Below, piece after piece: positions 11,905 through 21,769 of a stretch of 64,000 nt of DNA (its first letter is position 1; every line of letters starts with the position of its first letter). The DNA is from Cristatella mucedo (taxonomy: Eukaryota > Bryozoa > Phylactolaemata > Cristatellidae), in assembly GCA_009760855.2 (NCBI GenBank), contig WPIO01000122.1, forward strand, positions 152,001 to 216,000. The letters are read 5' to 3'. The position numbers and the translations under genes are program-made. The notes below the pieces were generated by a model. It saw nothing but the letters and a program-made list of their open reading frames with translations. It did no database searches and was not told the DNA's origin.

Positions 11905-12610
11905 TACCATTAAGTTTGTGTGAGCAATCGTCTTGGCTTCTGAAGCTCACTGCTTGCCAGTTTGCCGGCCTGTGCTATCAGGCACTTACAGCTGATGCAA
12001 AACTCTGCAGCTGGGCTTGTCTGTCATGAGCCTCGCAGTTGCCAAATCATACCGCTCCTCGCCAACCTGCATTCGCTACTGGTCAAACAAAGCATCGACT
12101 TCAAGGTTTTCTCACTCTCTTTTAGGTCCCTTCATTCTTTGGCTCAAGCCTACATATCACATCTACTGCCCTACCAGTACATCAGCTTTATGGAATCTAG
12201 CTGCTTACCTAAATGTCGTACAGACCTCCAATTTTTTGGAGACCGTGCCTTAAAATTGCTAGCTCCCACGGATTGGAACCTACTCCCAATTTCCGTCTCT
12301 ACATCCTCTGACTTGACCATATTTATAAGAAACTTAAAACGCATCCATCGATCACAGCACGTAGTGGGTCCCTGATATTCGTACTTAATGTGCTTGTGCC
12401 CACAAGCCCTGTGCATTGAGCCACTAATCATACTTGCATGCTGACCATGTGAATATCACCCCTAACCATGTTTATTCTTGCTGTTTATCAAGCATGCTAC
12501 CACTAACCATTCGATCGCGTTTCCTTTGCAGCAAATGCGAATCGCTTATAAAGAGCCTGAGTTATCTGAGGGCACTTTATCAAATGTTTTATTAATACCA
12601 TTATGATTAT
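11905..12610 (+). mobile_element. LINE A, 5'-truncated, diverged
   Basis: Contains PACAIRHLQLMQNSAAGLVC (11962 onward) and SIDFKVFSLSFRSLHSLA in one 137-codon frame (11962-12375), then the 3' untranslated region and a decayed hairpin (AATCGCTTATAAAGAGCCTGAGTT...GGGCACTT) followed by ATT-like repeats. It is more diverged than the 3.2 kb copy, so it is an older insertion or another subfamily. Confidence 0.8.
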
Positions 12611-12789
12611 TGTTGTTATTATTAGCAGTCACGAGCAGCACGACACGGATCTGAATGATGCCACTCACAAGTTTTGCCACATTTAAAGACGCTTAAATGT
12701 GGATCCGCTGTTCTCGTCCAAATGATATCTAACTGCTAGGCCTGTCAGGTAGATCAAAAATGCTGTGTTTTTACCTGTGGCTGATAAAG

Positions 12790-13165
12790 CGCCGGTCTCA
12801 AGGTACGACGTCCGGTAGGTATAAATGACTATGTGCTTGGTTTATACTAATCGAGTTGTACTTGTTTGGATTACGTCGGCAGCACTGCTGTCCGATATGA
12901 ATCCAGCTCAGATATTCGACGTACCTGCCACCAAATGCTCACGAGGTTTTATGGCGATGGGGCTGTGATAACCTGAGTAGTTGAACCAGTATCGAGGTAT
13001 AGCTGCGAGTCAGTACGGGCAATGGAAACGCTCAGCTGCTACGGTAGGACCTGGGCTGACTATGTCAGTGGCATGTGCCACAGCTTAAGTATTGTTCTTC
13101 GCACTAGCGTTACTGCTGTAACTGTAGTAGGTCTTCCTATTCTCGGGCCTTGCACATGTTGGGTG
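12790..13165 (+). repeat. Repeat D, third copy (also in blocks I and II)
   Basis: Colinear by eye with about 36560-36900 and 55880-56260. Shared landmarks are ATGAATCCAGCT, ATCGAGGTATAGC-GCGAGTCAGTA, CTCAGCTGCTAC-GTAG and CGCACTAGC-TTACTGCTGT. On the minus strand the best-preserved copy (56006-56344) is an open Ser/Asn/Thr-rich frame, and here that frame is broken. The family is not identified. Confidence 0.65.
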
Positions 13166-13199
13166 CAGCAACGCCTTCTGCTGTTGTAGTTAGATAAGA

Positions 13200-14166
13200 G
13201 CCCTGGCACTAACGTACATGACTCACTTGCGGCCAATAATTTAAGTCATTATCGCTGGGGAGTGCCATGCTACTAATGCATGTTATATTTCGCGTCGTCT
13301 GCAGCGATTGATCGAGCTCTTATATGTGGATGCATTGAGTGTAACAAAGGTAGAGTCACGCTTATCGCTCAAGTTCGCCCGCTGTGTCCTAGTGAGACTC
13401 CACAAGACCTGCCGCCGCCGGAGGACTTAGGTACCCAGGCTAGGTTCGGTTGGCTTGGACCAGGCAGCTATTATGTAGTAACGGTCACCGGCTTGGCCGG
13501 GGTCTGACCTACGCCGGATTTGCGGCGACGTGAGGTCACGGAGGCTCATGGGTAGGAGAAGTTGTCCGAGTAAGCCGTGGTGTTGGAAGCTCCCGGTCTC
13601 GCCGAGTAATGCACCTGGATAGTTGCAGGCATGCTCCGGTGATGTGGCCTTGTACGCAAGGCAACGATTACCCAAGGCTCGAGCGGTGCTGGATAGCACA
13701 CTTGTTGTTGAGACTTGTATATTCCGCGTTCCCCACGTAGCGTGTTCGTGGCGCCCGCGAGTTGGTGTCTTTCGGAGGACGCTCTTGACTGCGGTGGAAG
13801 TCGACAATAACTAGTCAAGCAGTTACTTAGCCAGCCGGATCTTTCACGGCGTACGCTCGTACTGTTGCAGCAGATTTGGCACAACGGCGGCACTGCAGAA
13901 GCCTAATGACCAACTAAATCGTTTGTTCGGGCTTGCTTTGTTGTCTTGCGCTCCTGTAGTGTACTTTGTGTTTTATCCTCCCTGCAGACTTGTGTAGTAC
14001 ACCTATTATTGTTGGCGCAAGCGATATTATAAAGAGGTCTAACCTGACTGCAGCTCGTCTTACCCTAGCTCGGCGGCATGGCGAGCGGCGGCGTGGCCGG
14101 AGTATGGCGGAGCTTGGTGGGAATATTCCTCTGACCCCTGGAACTCGGCTACACTGTTATGCAACA
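13200..14166 (+). repeat. Ty3/Gypsy LTR-like segment (plus strand)
   Basis: GC-richer sequence ending in ...GCAACA two bases before a primer-binding site. Two independent comparisons support it as an LTR. About 13540-14180 aligns by eye with 46546-47140 (GAGTAAGCCGTGGTGTTGGA / GACTAAGTCATGGGGTTGGA, and further down CTCTTACC-TAGCTC-GCGG), and about 13200-13405 aligns with 14610-14815, which also precedes a primer-binding-site-like sequence. The exact 5' edge was not found, and the large difference in length from the second LTR-like unit means insertions or rearrangement. Confidence 0.55.
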
Positions 14167-14168
14167 AC

Positions 14169-14179
14169 TGGTAGCAGAG
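14169..14179 (+). promoter_or_regulatory. Primer-binding site complementary to initiator tRNA-Met
   Basis: TGGTAGCAGAG is an 11-base complement of the CTCTGCTACCA 3' end of animal initiator tRNA-Met. Minus-strand DNA synthesis of an LTR retrotransposon would be primed here. It sits 2 bp after the LTR-like segment ending CA, the usual spacing. Confidence 0.65.
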
Positions 14180-14599
14180 AGTGATTTACTAGAGCCAAAA
14201 ATAGTAACAGACTTTCTATGGCCTAGATGGAACGGTTATATTGAGGTAGAAATGTTAAACGGCCGAGCGAACTTTATGCCTTGGCTTCTAAATTGCCATG
14301 CCGTTAAAATATAGTGCTCCAGTGTGTCTGGGCGATAATGCAATACACGGTTGGGGTCATCAGCCGGCCGTTGTAAACCAAGATTACCACAAGCTTCGAA
14401 ACGAGTGAATTACGATCCTCTTGTGGGTGACTATGATTAGGAGGCCGAGCTTGAGGTCCAGAAGTTTTTTTTCTATTATTGCAAAAGATTACTATGGCAA
14501 TTCTAGGTTATGCTTGCAGCATAAGCTATTGTGAAGCAAATTATGTTACTGACCAGCTGATTAATTGTAGTCGCAGTAATACCGATGTAGTGCATGCCT
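14180..14599 (+). pseudogene. Gypsy leader/gag 5' remnant, unit 1
   Basis: The sequence from about 14200 to 14465 aligns with 14890-15180 of the next unit (shared GACTTTCTATGGCC-AGATGG, CTTTATGCCTTGGCTTCTAA, ATGCCGTTAAA). A frame reads KIVTDFLWPRWNGYIEVEML, resembling the N-terminal part of Gypsy Gag (a basic/aromatic start leading into FxxYxE), then hits stops. The remaining bases to 14599 are unassigned. Confidence 0.45.
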
Positions 14600-14862
14600 T
14601 TAGTAATTATCTATGCACCTGACACTAGTGCACATGCCTCAACTAAGGCCAATTGTTAAGCCGTTGAAGCAGCACAGCACCAGGCCAGATTATATTTCGT
14701 GTCGCCTGCTGCGATTGATTGGATTATCATTTATGTGCTCATTGCGAGTAATAAAGGTGAGTTTAGTTCACTCGGCACGAGCGCCTGCAGTGTTTCCTTA
14801 AGACTTCCACTATTCTAGTGGGAGTCTTTCAGTGGCACTTTCCGAAGACATTTTCATACACA
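14600..14862 (+). repeat. Second Gypsy LTR-like segment with near-perfect primer-binding site
   Basis: Aligns with 13200-13405 and ends ...CATACACA. At 14866-14876 lies TGCTAGCAGAG, one base different from the initiator-Met primer-binding site at 14169. Sequence downstream matches the unit 1 leader. The two units therefore form a tandem pair of Gypsy 5' ends. Confidence 0.5.
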
Positions 14863-14879
14863 AATTGCTAGCAGAGAAT

Positions 14880-15545
14880 CGTTAAATCGTCGTGCCGAAA
14901 ATAATATCAGGCTTTCTATGGTCCAGATGGGATGCCTATACTGAGGTACGAAACATTTAACAGCGGACCGCACTTTATGCCTTGGCTTCTAACTCTTGAG
15001 AAGACTGTAGCAACGCTAAAGATCGTGATGCCGTTAAAGCATGTTGAAACAGTGCGTCTGGCCGATTACGAGATACACCTTTAGGATGAACAGCCGGTAG
15101 AAGTTAAGCAAGACTGCCATGACTTACCACAAGCTGCTAACTAAGTTGATTCTGACGTTCTCGTGTTGGACGGATGAGGAGGCCGAGGTTGAGGCCGAGA
15201 GGTTTCGGCTGGAGGAGGAGCAGATCGCCGGAGCCGAGACCAGGACAAAGATAGGCGACGAGCCAGCTTCCTCACAGGTCGATCACAATGTCAACTGCTC
15301 ATAAGAGCCAGACTGTCCAGCGAAACTCGTTCAGCTGCCGCTGCTATCCAACTGCAATACCGGTGGAGGAAGCGAGTGTGGGACCGCTTTCGACATAGTG
15401 GCCACGACAGCCGAAGAGCGCCAGAGCAAAGTAAATGAGCAGCTGTCGCAGACGAACGAGGGGCAACATGAGACGGTTTCCGGCGGCGAGACGGGAGTGG
15501 TCAGCAACGAGGTGGTACGAGCCTGCAACAAGACTGACCTGACCG
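14880..15545 (+). pseudogene. Gypsy gag-like region, unit 2
   Basis: Better preserved counterpart of 14200-14465. It starts with KIISGFLWSRWDAYTEVR and continues out of frame towards DLPQAANKVDSDVLVLDG (about 15120-15175), after which a purine-rich stretch (15170-15260) encodes Glu/Arg-rich peptide. I assign it to Gag from its position after an LTR and primer-binding site, not from a decisive domain hit. Open frames 15119-15304 and 15398-15733 are pieces of this region or its 3' flank. Confidence 0.4.
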
Positions 15546-16264
15546 GAGCGACATTCGTCTCGGCGGCGAAGTCTAAAGCCGCATTTCTCTCTGCTTACTG
15601 GGAGGCTGCCATATTGCAGTTATTCCCATACCAAAGTAAGATTATGCATGTGGGAAGTTGGTATTCCCTGTCACGAAAATATCATCCAGTTAGTACAGTA
15701 CATCAGGTAGTCAAGACAGCAAGTAGTCCATAGCCCTTTGATGAATAGCTGGAGCACAGGCAACATCAAAGGACAGGAGTTTTTATTTTATCAAGCAATT
15801 GCGTGTTCTAACTTCAACAAAAGCATCGGACGCTTTCTGAAGCTAGATCTTCTTAAATGCACGGGAAAGGTCTAGCTTTAAAATTAACTTATTAAAATTT
15901 AATTTATCCAGTAAGTCGCCTATTTAAGGCATTGGATATGAGTCAATTATTAGCTGCGAGTCCAGTATCGCTTTGTAGTCCCCTTAGAGGCGGATCGAGC
16001 CTCTGGGCAAAATTTCTTGCACCACTGGATTAGCCTATTTCTCGCTGCTCGACCCTCCCCCCCCCTACTGACCACCTCAGAGAGCAACAGGTTTGGCTCA
16101 CCCTCTGCCTCCTCACGTATTGTGAATGGCGCAGCATGATGTTTATTATGCAAGGGTACAGTATTTTCTACAACATGCGTTTTGGCCTTGATGCTGCTGA
16201 AATTACCCAGCGTCTGTGATAGAGATTATCATATTGTCATATATTAACCTGTAATTCTCACTGT
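15546..16264. other. Unassigned stretch within the Gypsy nest
   Basis: No domain recognised. It separates the plus-strand gag-like region from the minus-strand gag-protease piece, and its boundary with the latter is unknown. Confidence 0.35.
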
Positions 16265-16937
16265 TCAGTTAATAAATTCGCAGAAACTATCCTGCCGATG
16301 ACACAGTTGAAAGCTACCATCCATTCTGTCCTGAACAGCGATACGTGGGTTCCAGGAAGGACAAAAAGTCGAACATAGACCGTTATGCTTGGTATTCAGC
16401 TTCGGGCGAATTACGCCTACAGGAGAATCTCTGCAGTACCACCGCACAACCAAAATGTAATTTTTGCAGGCACCAATTTAAGACGAGGACAAACTTGTTA
16501 ATACTTCTGCAATGTGAGCGTAGAAGTGCTCGATTCCGTGTTAAATTTAATGAGAATGGGTGTTTCTTCATCATGGACTCAGCTCTTGCAAAGTTTGTGG
16601 TATGCACTCCTCGAAAAATGAGTGAAAACGACGTTGGCTGGTGCTTTTCTGACGTCCTCAAAGCTGTTGAGCTAATTGGCAGCCCAGGCTGTGGCCTGTC
16701 GTGCAGCTTGCGTTAGTCGCTGTTCTTTACTTCAACACACTTTTCGGACATGACCTTTCATCCCGCAGCTCTGAAATATGCTGTGGTAAGCAGGACATGT
16801 GGGGTGTTTGTGCTGCATTGAGCCGTAAGAAATGCACTTGCGTTCTTGCAGCTTATAATGCTGTTCACACATCCTGTCAACGGGCAAAGGTGCGGCCGTC
16901 GTATGCCGAGAACCCTTTATATCATTGTGATGTCTTC
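16265..16937 (-). pseudogene. Ty3/Gypsy nucleocapsid zinc knuckle and protease remnant (minus strand)
   Basis: Downstream of the gag ORF on the minus strand. Near 16820-16735 the translation gives KCISYGSMQHKHPTCPAYH and then CGMKGHVRKVC, a pair of CCHC-type knuckles in the Gypsy arrangement. The first Cys of the second knuckle is lost (Phe), and a stop follows KVC directly. About 16640-16300 carries a protease-like stretch (ILIKFNTESSTSTLTLQKY, then LKLVPAKI and LFVLPGTHVSLF), where the DTG catalytic triplet position reads NTE. Multiple stops are present. In a live element this region would package RNA and mature the polyprotein. Confidence 0.6.
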
Positions 16938-17405
16938 TTACGATTGTCCTGCCACTTTCTCAGCGACTAACGCTATCTCAAGTGTTTGATTTTTCACTGA
17001 CATTAGCCCCTGCATAATGGTCTTGCAAGAAAGGCCTATTATCAGCTGTTTTCCTAAAGCTTTCGGTAAGAATTTGTCGAATCGGCAATGCTGAGCCGGA
17101 AAACGCAAGGTGGCTAAAAATTCCCTTGACATTTCACCTGGCGGTCCATGACGACAGTGCAACTGACATGGTTCAGCAACTTTGAGCTGTGCCATATCTA
17201 GATGCTCCGAAAGCGCCTGTGTGAGTGCCAATAGGCTCTTATCCGACGGCTTCGCAGGGGATGAAAGGCTGAGCAGCAGTGCGTTTGCCTTAGTTCCGAT
17301 CGAACATACGACTTTATGGGGATTTATCGGAATCTCATGGCCTTGAACGTACTGTTCGAGCACATCCAGGTCGTAGCTGAATGCCTGTATGTTCTCTTCA
17401 AGCAC
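16938..17405 (-). pseudogene. Ty3/Gypsy Gag capsid region, open for 155 codons
   Basis: One frame without stops, running into the zinc-knuckle region. The pattern KPSDKSLLALTQALSEHL ... CQLHCRHGPPGEMSREFLA-TLR ... HCRFDKFLPKALGKQLIIGL followed by a Leu-rich helix matches the Gypsy Gag layout (retrotransposon gag family): a DKTY-type start, an R-x-PGES-like loop, then E-F-x2-LR-x-LA-x2-C-x-F and A-L-x2-Q/R-L-x2-GL. It would form the capsid shell of the retrotransposon particle. It starts 34 bp after a candidate LTR end and primer-binding site (17451-17439), the correct order for this strand, and lies opposite to the flanking plus-strand Gypsy pieces, which suggests a nested insertion. The frame is intact only locally. 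Confidence 0.75.
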
Positions 17406-17438
17406 GATGAAGCCACCTCAGGTCAAGAAAAAAGCCAG

Positions 17439-17451
17439 CTCGTCGCCACTG
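17439..17451 (-). promoter_or_regulatory. LTR end and candidate primer-binding site of the minus-strand Gypsy element
   Basis: On the minus strand the sequence reads ...CTTAACA then G then TGGCGACGAGC. An LTR ending in CA, a 1-base spacer and a TGG-starting primer-binding site directly before gag is the expected architecture. The primer tRNA is not certain. Confidence 0.5.
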
Positions 17452-18060
17452 TTAAGTTTAAGCGAGCAGTCGCACACAGCGCAAGACAGCTCTGACAGAT
17501 GCTGTTTATTAAGGAAATGAGGAACTGGCCGCGACGGCCAACCGGCTAGCTTAGGAGCGCATGACAATGCCCAAAAAGGGCCGGCTGCTCTCAACCAGAG
17601 GAGGGCGGTGACTGGAAATTTCCGGTGGACCCCAGCGGTAAATTTTAATGAGTATAACAGAGCGCCTAGCAGTAGCTCAGAATAGCATGCTCGTGCGTGT
17701 ACACGTGTGCATTCCCGAGTGAGTTTGGTAATTAGAGTACTTGGGTCGCGTGCTGGCCCTCTGCAGCCTCTGCTTGGACGAACGTCTTCTAGAGTGCGAC
17801 GGTAATGAGCTGTGGTCCTGCGTGACTTCAGCAGCTGGAGTGTAAACGTTTCGAATAGCCGCTTTGGTGAGAGCCTTGCAGTAGATCGTTTCGTTGTTAC
17901 AAGATTTTTTTGACTAGGCTAGTTATAGTGATTCAATGTCATCACACTTGCTGGCTAATTGGCTTGTTAAACTTTAAGTTCTAGCTCGCCACTGGAACTT
18001 GTTTTTTCCGCAATTTCAAAGTCGGGCATATAGATGAAGTACAAGAGTATATTCTTGTAG
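17452..18060 (-). repeat. Probable LTR of the minus-strand Gypsy element and flank
   Basis: Minus-strand sequence upstream of the candidate primer-binding site. An AATAAA lies about 50 bp before the LTR end (minus strand, near 17500), as expected for the R/U5 polyadenylation region. The outer LTR edge could not be placed, so part of this interval may belong to the older plus-strand element. No other gene was seen. Confidence 0.4.
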
Positions 18061-18064
18061 CTAA

Positions 18065-18960
18065 CTTTGACGTTCTTTCGGCATGTAATAGATGCCACAG
18101 GTGCCCGATCATAAGACAAAGTATAGAAGCTCTCCCTGACCTCCATGATCCCCCCAACATAGCCGAGCTAAAGAGATGCTGTAGTTTGACGAACTACCTC
18201 GGCTGGTTTATGCCAAATCTGGCCACTGTCTTAAACCTAATACACGATTTGCTCTCGTCTGACTAAGTCTGGTAGTGGGAGCACAATCAGAACAAAGCAT
18301 TCTGGGAAGCGAAGTAGCTTTTGACCACTGCAGTGGTATTTGCTTATTATTAGCCACACAAATCGCTTACTGTCAGTGCCGATGCCAGTAGATATGATCT
18401 TGGTGTTGGGGCCATCTAGGTCTCTCCGGTTTCATTTCGGTGGGAGTTCCATTGATCGGGAGAACACGATGTGTGACCTGTTGCATTTGCATCCCGAAAG
18501 TTATCTGACGCAGAACTGAGATTCGCTCAGATCGATTAAGAGTGGCCTGGGGCGGTGTGGGCTTACAAGAATTTTAGTTAGTTCCTTGTTGGTTTGCCTT
18601 CTTTCGAGCTTCGCACTTACCATAAACTGCCTATTCCGTTACTGATGACTAAGCTCATTGACGAGGTTCCTATTAGATGCCAACTCTATTAACGAAAACA
18701 ATGTGTTTAACGCTTGCTCCGTAAATGTAACTGGGAAGAGACTGGTGATGGCTAATACGCTGCCAAGAGTGTCACTGAATAGGAGTGAGGAGCACGACCA
18801 CGCTGAAGTCTCTAAGCTCTCAATAATCACCGTTGCTGCTAACTTACGTTCAGGAGCTCGCTTGAGCAAAGTAACGCAGGCATGTTTGGACGGCAGCAAG
18901 CTTCAGTCTGGCAGTGAGTATTCGCTGCCAGAGTTGCCTAAGTCAAGGGAGGGCCTACCG
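18065..18960 (+). pseudogene. Ty3/Gypsy reverse transcriptase C-terminus and RNase H (plus strand)
   Basis: HVIDATGA (about 18078) is the RT thumb motif. After a frameshift come IEALPDLHDPPNIAELKRCC, LTNYLGWFMPNLATVLN and KAFWEAK (18125-18320), the connection region. RNase H follows: SLTVSADASRYDLGVGAI (about 18365-18420) with the first catalytic Asp in ADAS, then PVAFASRKLSDAELRFAQID and FLVGLPSFELRTYHKL-IPLLMTKLIDEVP (18480-18675). The His in TYHK is kept, while the TDHK Asp has become Tyr. The tether after RNase H (VTGKRLVMANTLPRVSLN, open frame 18658-18972) resembles PGKxLxxADTLSR. At least four stops and two frameshifts show it is dead. The RT palm is missing. Confidence 0.8.
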
Positions 18961-18984
18961 AAAATGTTGTGAAACTGCTTTGCC

Positions 18985-19700
18985 ATAAGTAACCACATTT
19001 CTTCGTGGAATGTATGACGATCTCATAGATATCCTTCAAAACCTGGATGCTTTTCTTTTATAACGGATCTACGAAGGCCACCAGGGGGTAACAAAATGTT
19101 GTGACTGAGCAAGTTCGTGTGTATACTGGCTAGACATTAGCCAAGGCGTTAATACATTTGTCAGTGCTTGCAGCTTCTGTCAAAACAATTAGAGGAGACA
19201 ACGGCATGAACCACTCACCAAGACATTGTGGCTTAGTGTTCCTCGGCAACAGGCCTCAGCCAATTTTTTTTGAAAACGAGGTTGACCTCACATTATTGTA
19301 ATCAAATTTTACTCCTGATATACGTTAATTAATCTAAATCGCCGACCAAAGAATTGGCGACCGAATTACAGACCACATTCGCTTTTTGGTGCATAGCAGA
19401 GTCAATGCAGTCTGAAAATTCTCCACAATTCTTATTTTATGAATTGGCTTATTTCGCGAGATGAAGCAGGTTCAAGCACGTTACGGCCAGCCCGAAATTC
19501 CCACAATTGAACTGAGAAGTAGGAAGAGCAGATTGAGCAATCTATTTAGAGGCAGCCTGATATGCGCCCGGCTCTAATGATTCAGAAGTCAACGGCTTTT
19601 GCCTCAAGAGGCTTCAGCCCAGCACAAACTGATCATGGGACGACAGAATAGGACGAAGCTGCCCGTGCTCTCTCGGAGCCGGTCGAACCACAATGGTAGG
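18985..19700 (+). pseudogene. Ty3/Gypsy integrase remnant (plus strand)
   Basis: Continues from the RNase H. RIYEGHQGVTKC (about 19060) and VSACSFCQ (about 19165) are the histidine and CxxC parts of the integrase zinc domain, and a HEPL-type linker follows. A core fragment with MKQVQARYGQPEIPT (about 19460-19505) matches the segment before the second catalytic Asp. LIMGRQNRTKLPVL (about 19630-19675) matches the PAQLLMGRRLRTxLP block near the integrase C-terminus. Catalytic residues cannot be read reliably through the frameshifts. In a live element it would insert the cDNA. Confidence 0.75.
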
Positions 19701-20224
19701 CGAAATAAAAAGGGCCACATAACGACGGAAGCGAATAAGATATTTAACGGCACGCCATCATCTCCGCCAGTCTTCTTGTAAGCTTCCTCCACTTCAAATT
19801 GGCCAAAAAGCATCAGTGTGGACTGATGGCGAAAGCAGCTGGAGCAAACATGCAGTTGTGACAGCTGAAGCAAGTAAACCTTGGTCTTTTGTCGTGCGGA
19901 TTGACGGTAGCAGCACACGTCGGTGGAACAGAAGGCATATTTGACCGATTAACACCTATCTGCAGGTCACTAGCGGTGAATCTCCTGGTACATATCTAAT
20001 CTACCGAACCCAACAACTGCAGTTCAAGATCAGTCTTTAATTACTGCCAATGGAATGAACACTTCTCGATATCAAATTATACCACGAACGTCTGTCAGGA
20101 TGGTAAAACAAGTACGAATGATAGATATTTGAAAATGAATCTTTTTATTTTTGAACTGCAGTTGGGCTAGCAGAGCGACCGATAATAAATGTAGTGCCAA
20201 CCCGGGTTTCAGGCCGGAGGTGGG
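19701..20224. other. Unassigned stretch after Gypsy integrase
   Basis: Possibly the 3' untranslated end or LTR of the plus-strand Gypsy element, but no match to the 13.2-14.2 kb LTR-like sequence was seen. No gene recognised. Confidence 0.35.
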
Positions 20225-20360
20225 GTGCTGGCTCTTTACGACCACGGTAGTGGGTTCGAGTCCTGCAGTAGGCGGTCCTTAATTGCTCACTGCAAGAAGT
20301 TGTTACAGCAGTAATGGATCTTCTATCTCTTTATAAATGAGGCTGTAAAGTTGCCTAACC
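20225..20360 (+). mobile_element. SINE B, plus orientation
   Basis: The tRNA-like half has the B box GGTTCGAGTCC (about 20247-20257), followed by CTGCAGTAGGCGGTCC and the SINE B body (CACTGCAAGAAGTTG...AGCAGTAATGGATCTTCT...TTTATAAATGAGGCTG). It is a diverged copy. Confidence 0.65.
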
Positions 20361-20916
20361 TTTATTTAATTTATCTGTGATCTGATGTAACCTTTATTTA
20401 ATTTATCTGCTTTCTCAAATTACATAATGTAAGACCCTTCGCTATCCCCACTCCGGGAGACGACGACCGGTGGCTTCACCACGCACTGAAGTACGTCGCC
20501 CACTCCGTACTATTCGGAGCTTAAGGTCTGCGATAAGTAAATTGCTATGCTTGGAGCGTCTCAGGCATAATCTGACCTATCGTTACCTTACGGGTCAAGT
20601 GGTCGTGGTCATGTAATAGATCAAGAGCAAATCACCAACATTCTACTTTACCGACAACTATTAGAGGACACGCAGTGCCATTTAACATCAAGCTCGGTGT
20701 TAAAACTGCACATCTCGAGCTGTAAATGAAAGAAACACAGTCATGGGGAAAGTACCTCCTCGGAAACAGGTCACATGCCTGTAGATTGGGACGAAATACA
20801 TAGAGAGCCCGAATGATAAAGAGCTTGCTTGCGGTTACCTATGTTGGCTTAGTCGTGCATTGGCCTCCAAATAAAGCGACGATTGCCCGATAGTCACTAA
20901 ACAAAAATTAATATCG
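20361..20916. other. Unassigned stretch
   Basis: A short tandem duplication of TAACCTTTATTTAATTTATCTG lies at about 20350-20410. Otherwise no gene or repeat was recognised. Confidence 0.4.
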
Positions 20917-21060
20917 TAGCTTATTAAACAGAAGAGCCTTTATGGCTATCACCACCGCTTGCAGTGGTGATACAGAATCGCCCACTGCAGGAATCGAACC
21001 CACGACCTCGAGACCGAAGTCGTGAAAGCACCCACCTTACCTAATGTGCCTACACGAAAT
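20917..21060 (-). mobile_element. SINE B, minus orientation
   Basis: Well preserved. The plus strand reads GGCTATCACCACCGCTTGCA, CCCACTGCAGGAATCGAACC (the complement of a perfect GGTTCGATTCC B box), CACGACCTCGAGACCGAAGTC and CCTTACCTAATGTGCC (the complement of the A-box side). The best-preserved B box of the family is here. Confidence 0.75.
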
Positions 21061-21309
21061 GAATTAAAAAATGGAAGAGGCTTCTACTTATAAATTATTC
21101 GTGAAGGCAGGTTAAGTGTAGGTTTTTGCTAGAGAAAAACCATCCCTCCGTCAGGCACTTAGCCTGAGGCTGGTCGATTTAAATTCCATCACATAGAGCC
21201 AAGTCCTTAGCCGGACCGACCATCCGAGCACGAGCATATACACGCACACCCATGCGCACACTCCCATGCTCGCAATCTCGCACCCACACATGCATGCACC
21301 GAAAGGCAC

Positions 21310-21360
21310 GCAAATAAGCACACACATACACACACACACACACATATACACACACGCCCA
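21310..21360 (+). repeat. (CA)n microsatellite
   Basis: CA dinucleotide run with a few interruptions (ACATACAC, ATATAC), flanked by C/A-rich sequence from about 21240. Cys/Val-rich frames on the minus strand here (for example 21151-21438) are by-products of the repeat. Confidence 0.9.
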
Positions 21361-21446
21361 CTCACAAAAAATGAGCAAGCTGGCATTGTACATGTTCAGT
21401 GTCATATACCGGATTGTCCTCACGAGTCTGCCCCTCACCGTTTGGA

Positions 21447-21685
21447 AAGAATAACAATAAATATTTTGTTACACCCACAGAGAAATCAATCTCTTTCTAG
21501 GCAGTTTACACTTGCAGTAAACAGTTAGCAGTAGAATAATCAATCAACGACAAGAAAAACATGGCTAGATAGGACATGGACAGGATCAGCATGCAAATAT
21601 GCTTAGTGGCAGAAGGGGAAGTGTCAACAAGCAGACGCTCATAAAAATAAATCACGCGGACCTAACAAATACTTAACTTGATAGA
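21447..21685 (-). mobile_element. LINE A 3' end, minus orientation
   Basis: The complement of the LINE A hairpin appears as GAAATCAATCTCTTTCTAGGCAGTTTA, followed by the family 3' untranslated sequence (CAGCATGCAAATATGCTTAGTGGCAG) and 5' truncated. A short AATAAA-type tail is on its left. Confidence 0.75.
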
Positions 21686-21769
21686 TACACTTTTAGTTTC
21701 TTTCAACGTGGCGTTGTCACTGGAGGTCGCGACTCAGGTCGAAAGTGAGATCCTGGCTGTTGAAGCATA

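Noticed and set aside
21151-21454. Cys/Val-rich or His/Thr-rich small proteins around 21.3 kb
   Set aside because: All are translations of the CA microsatellite and its flank.
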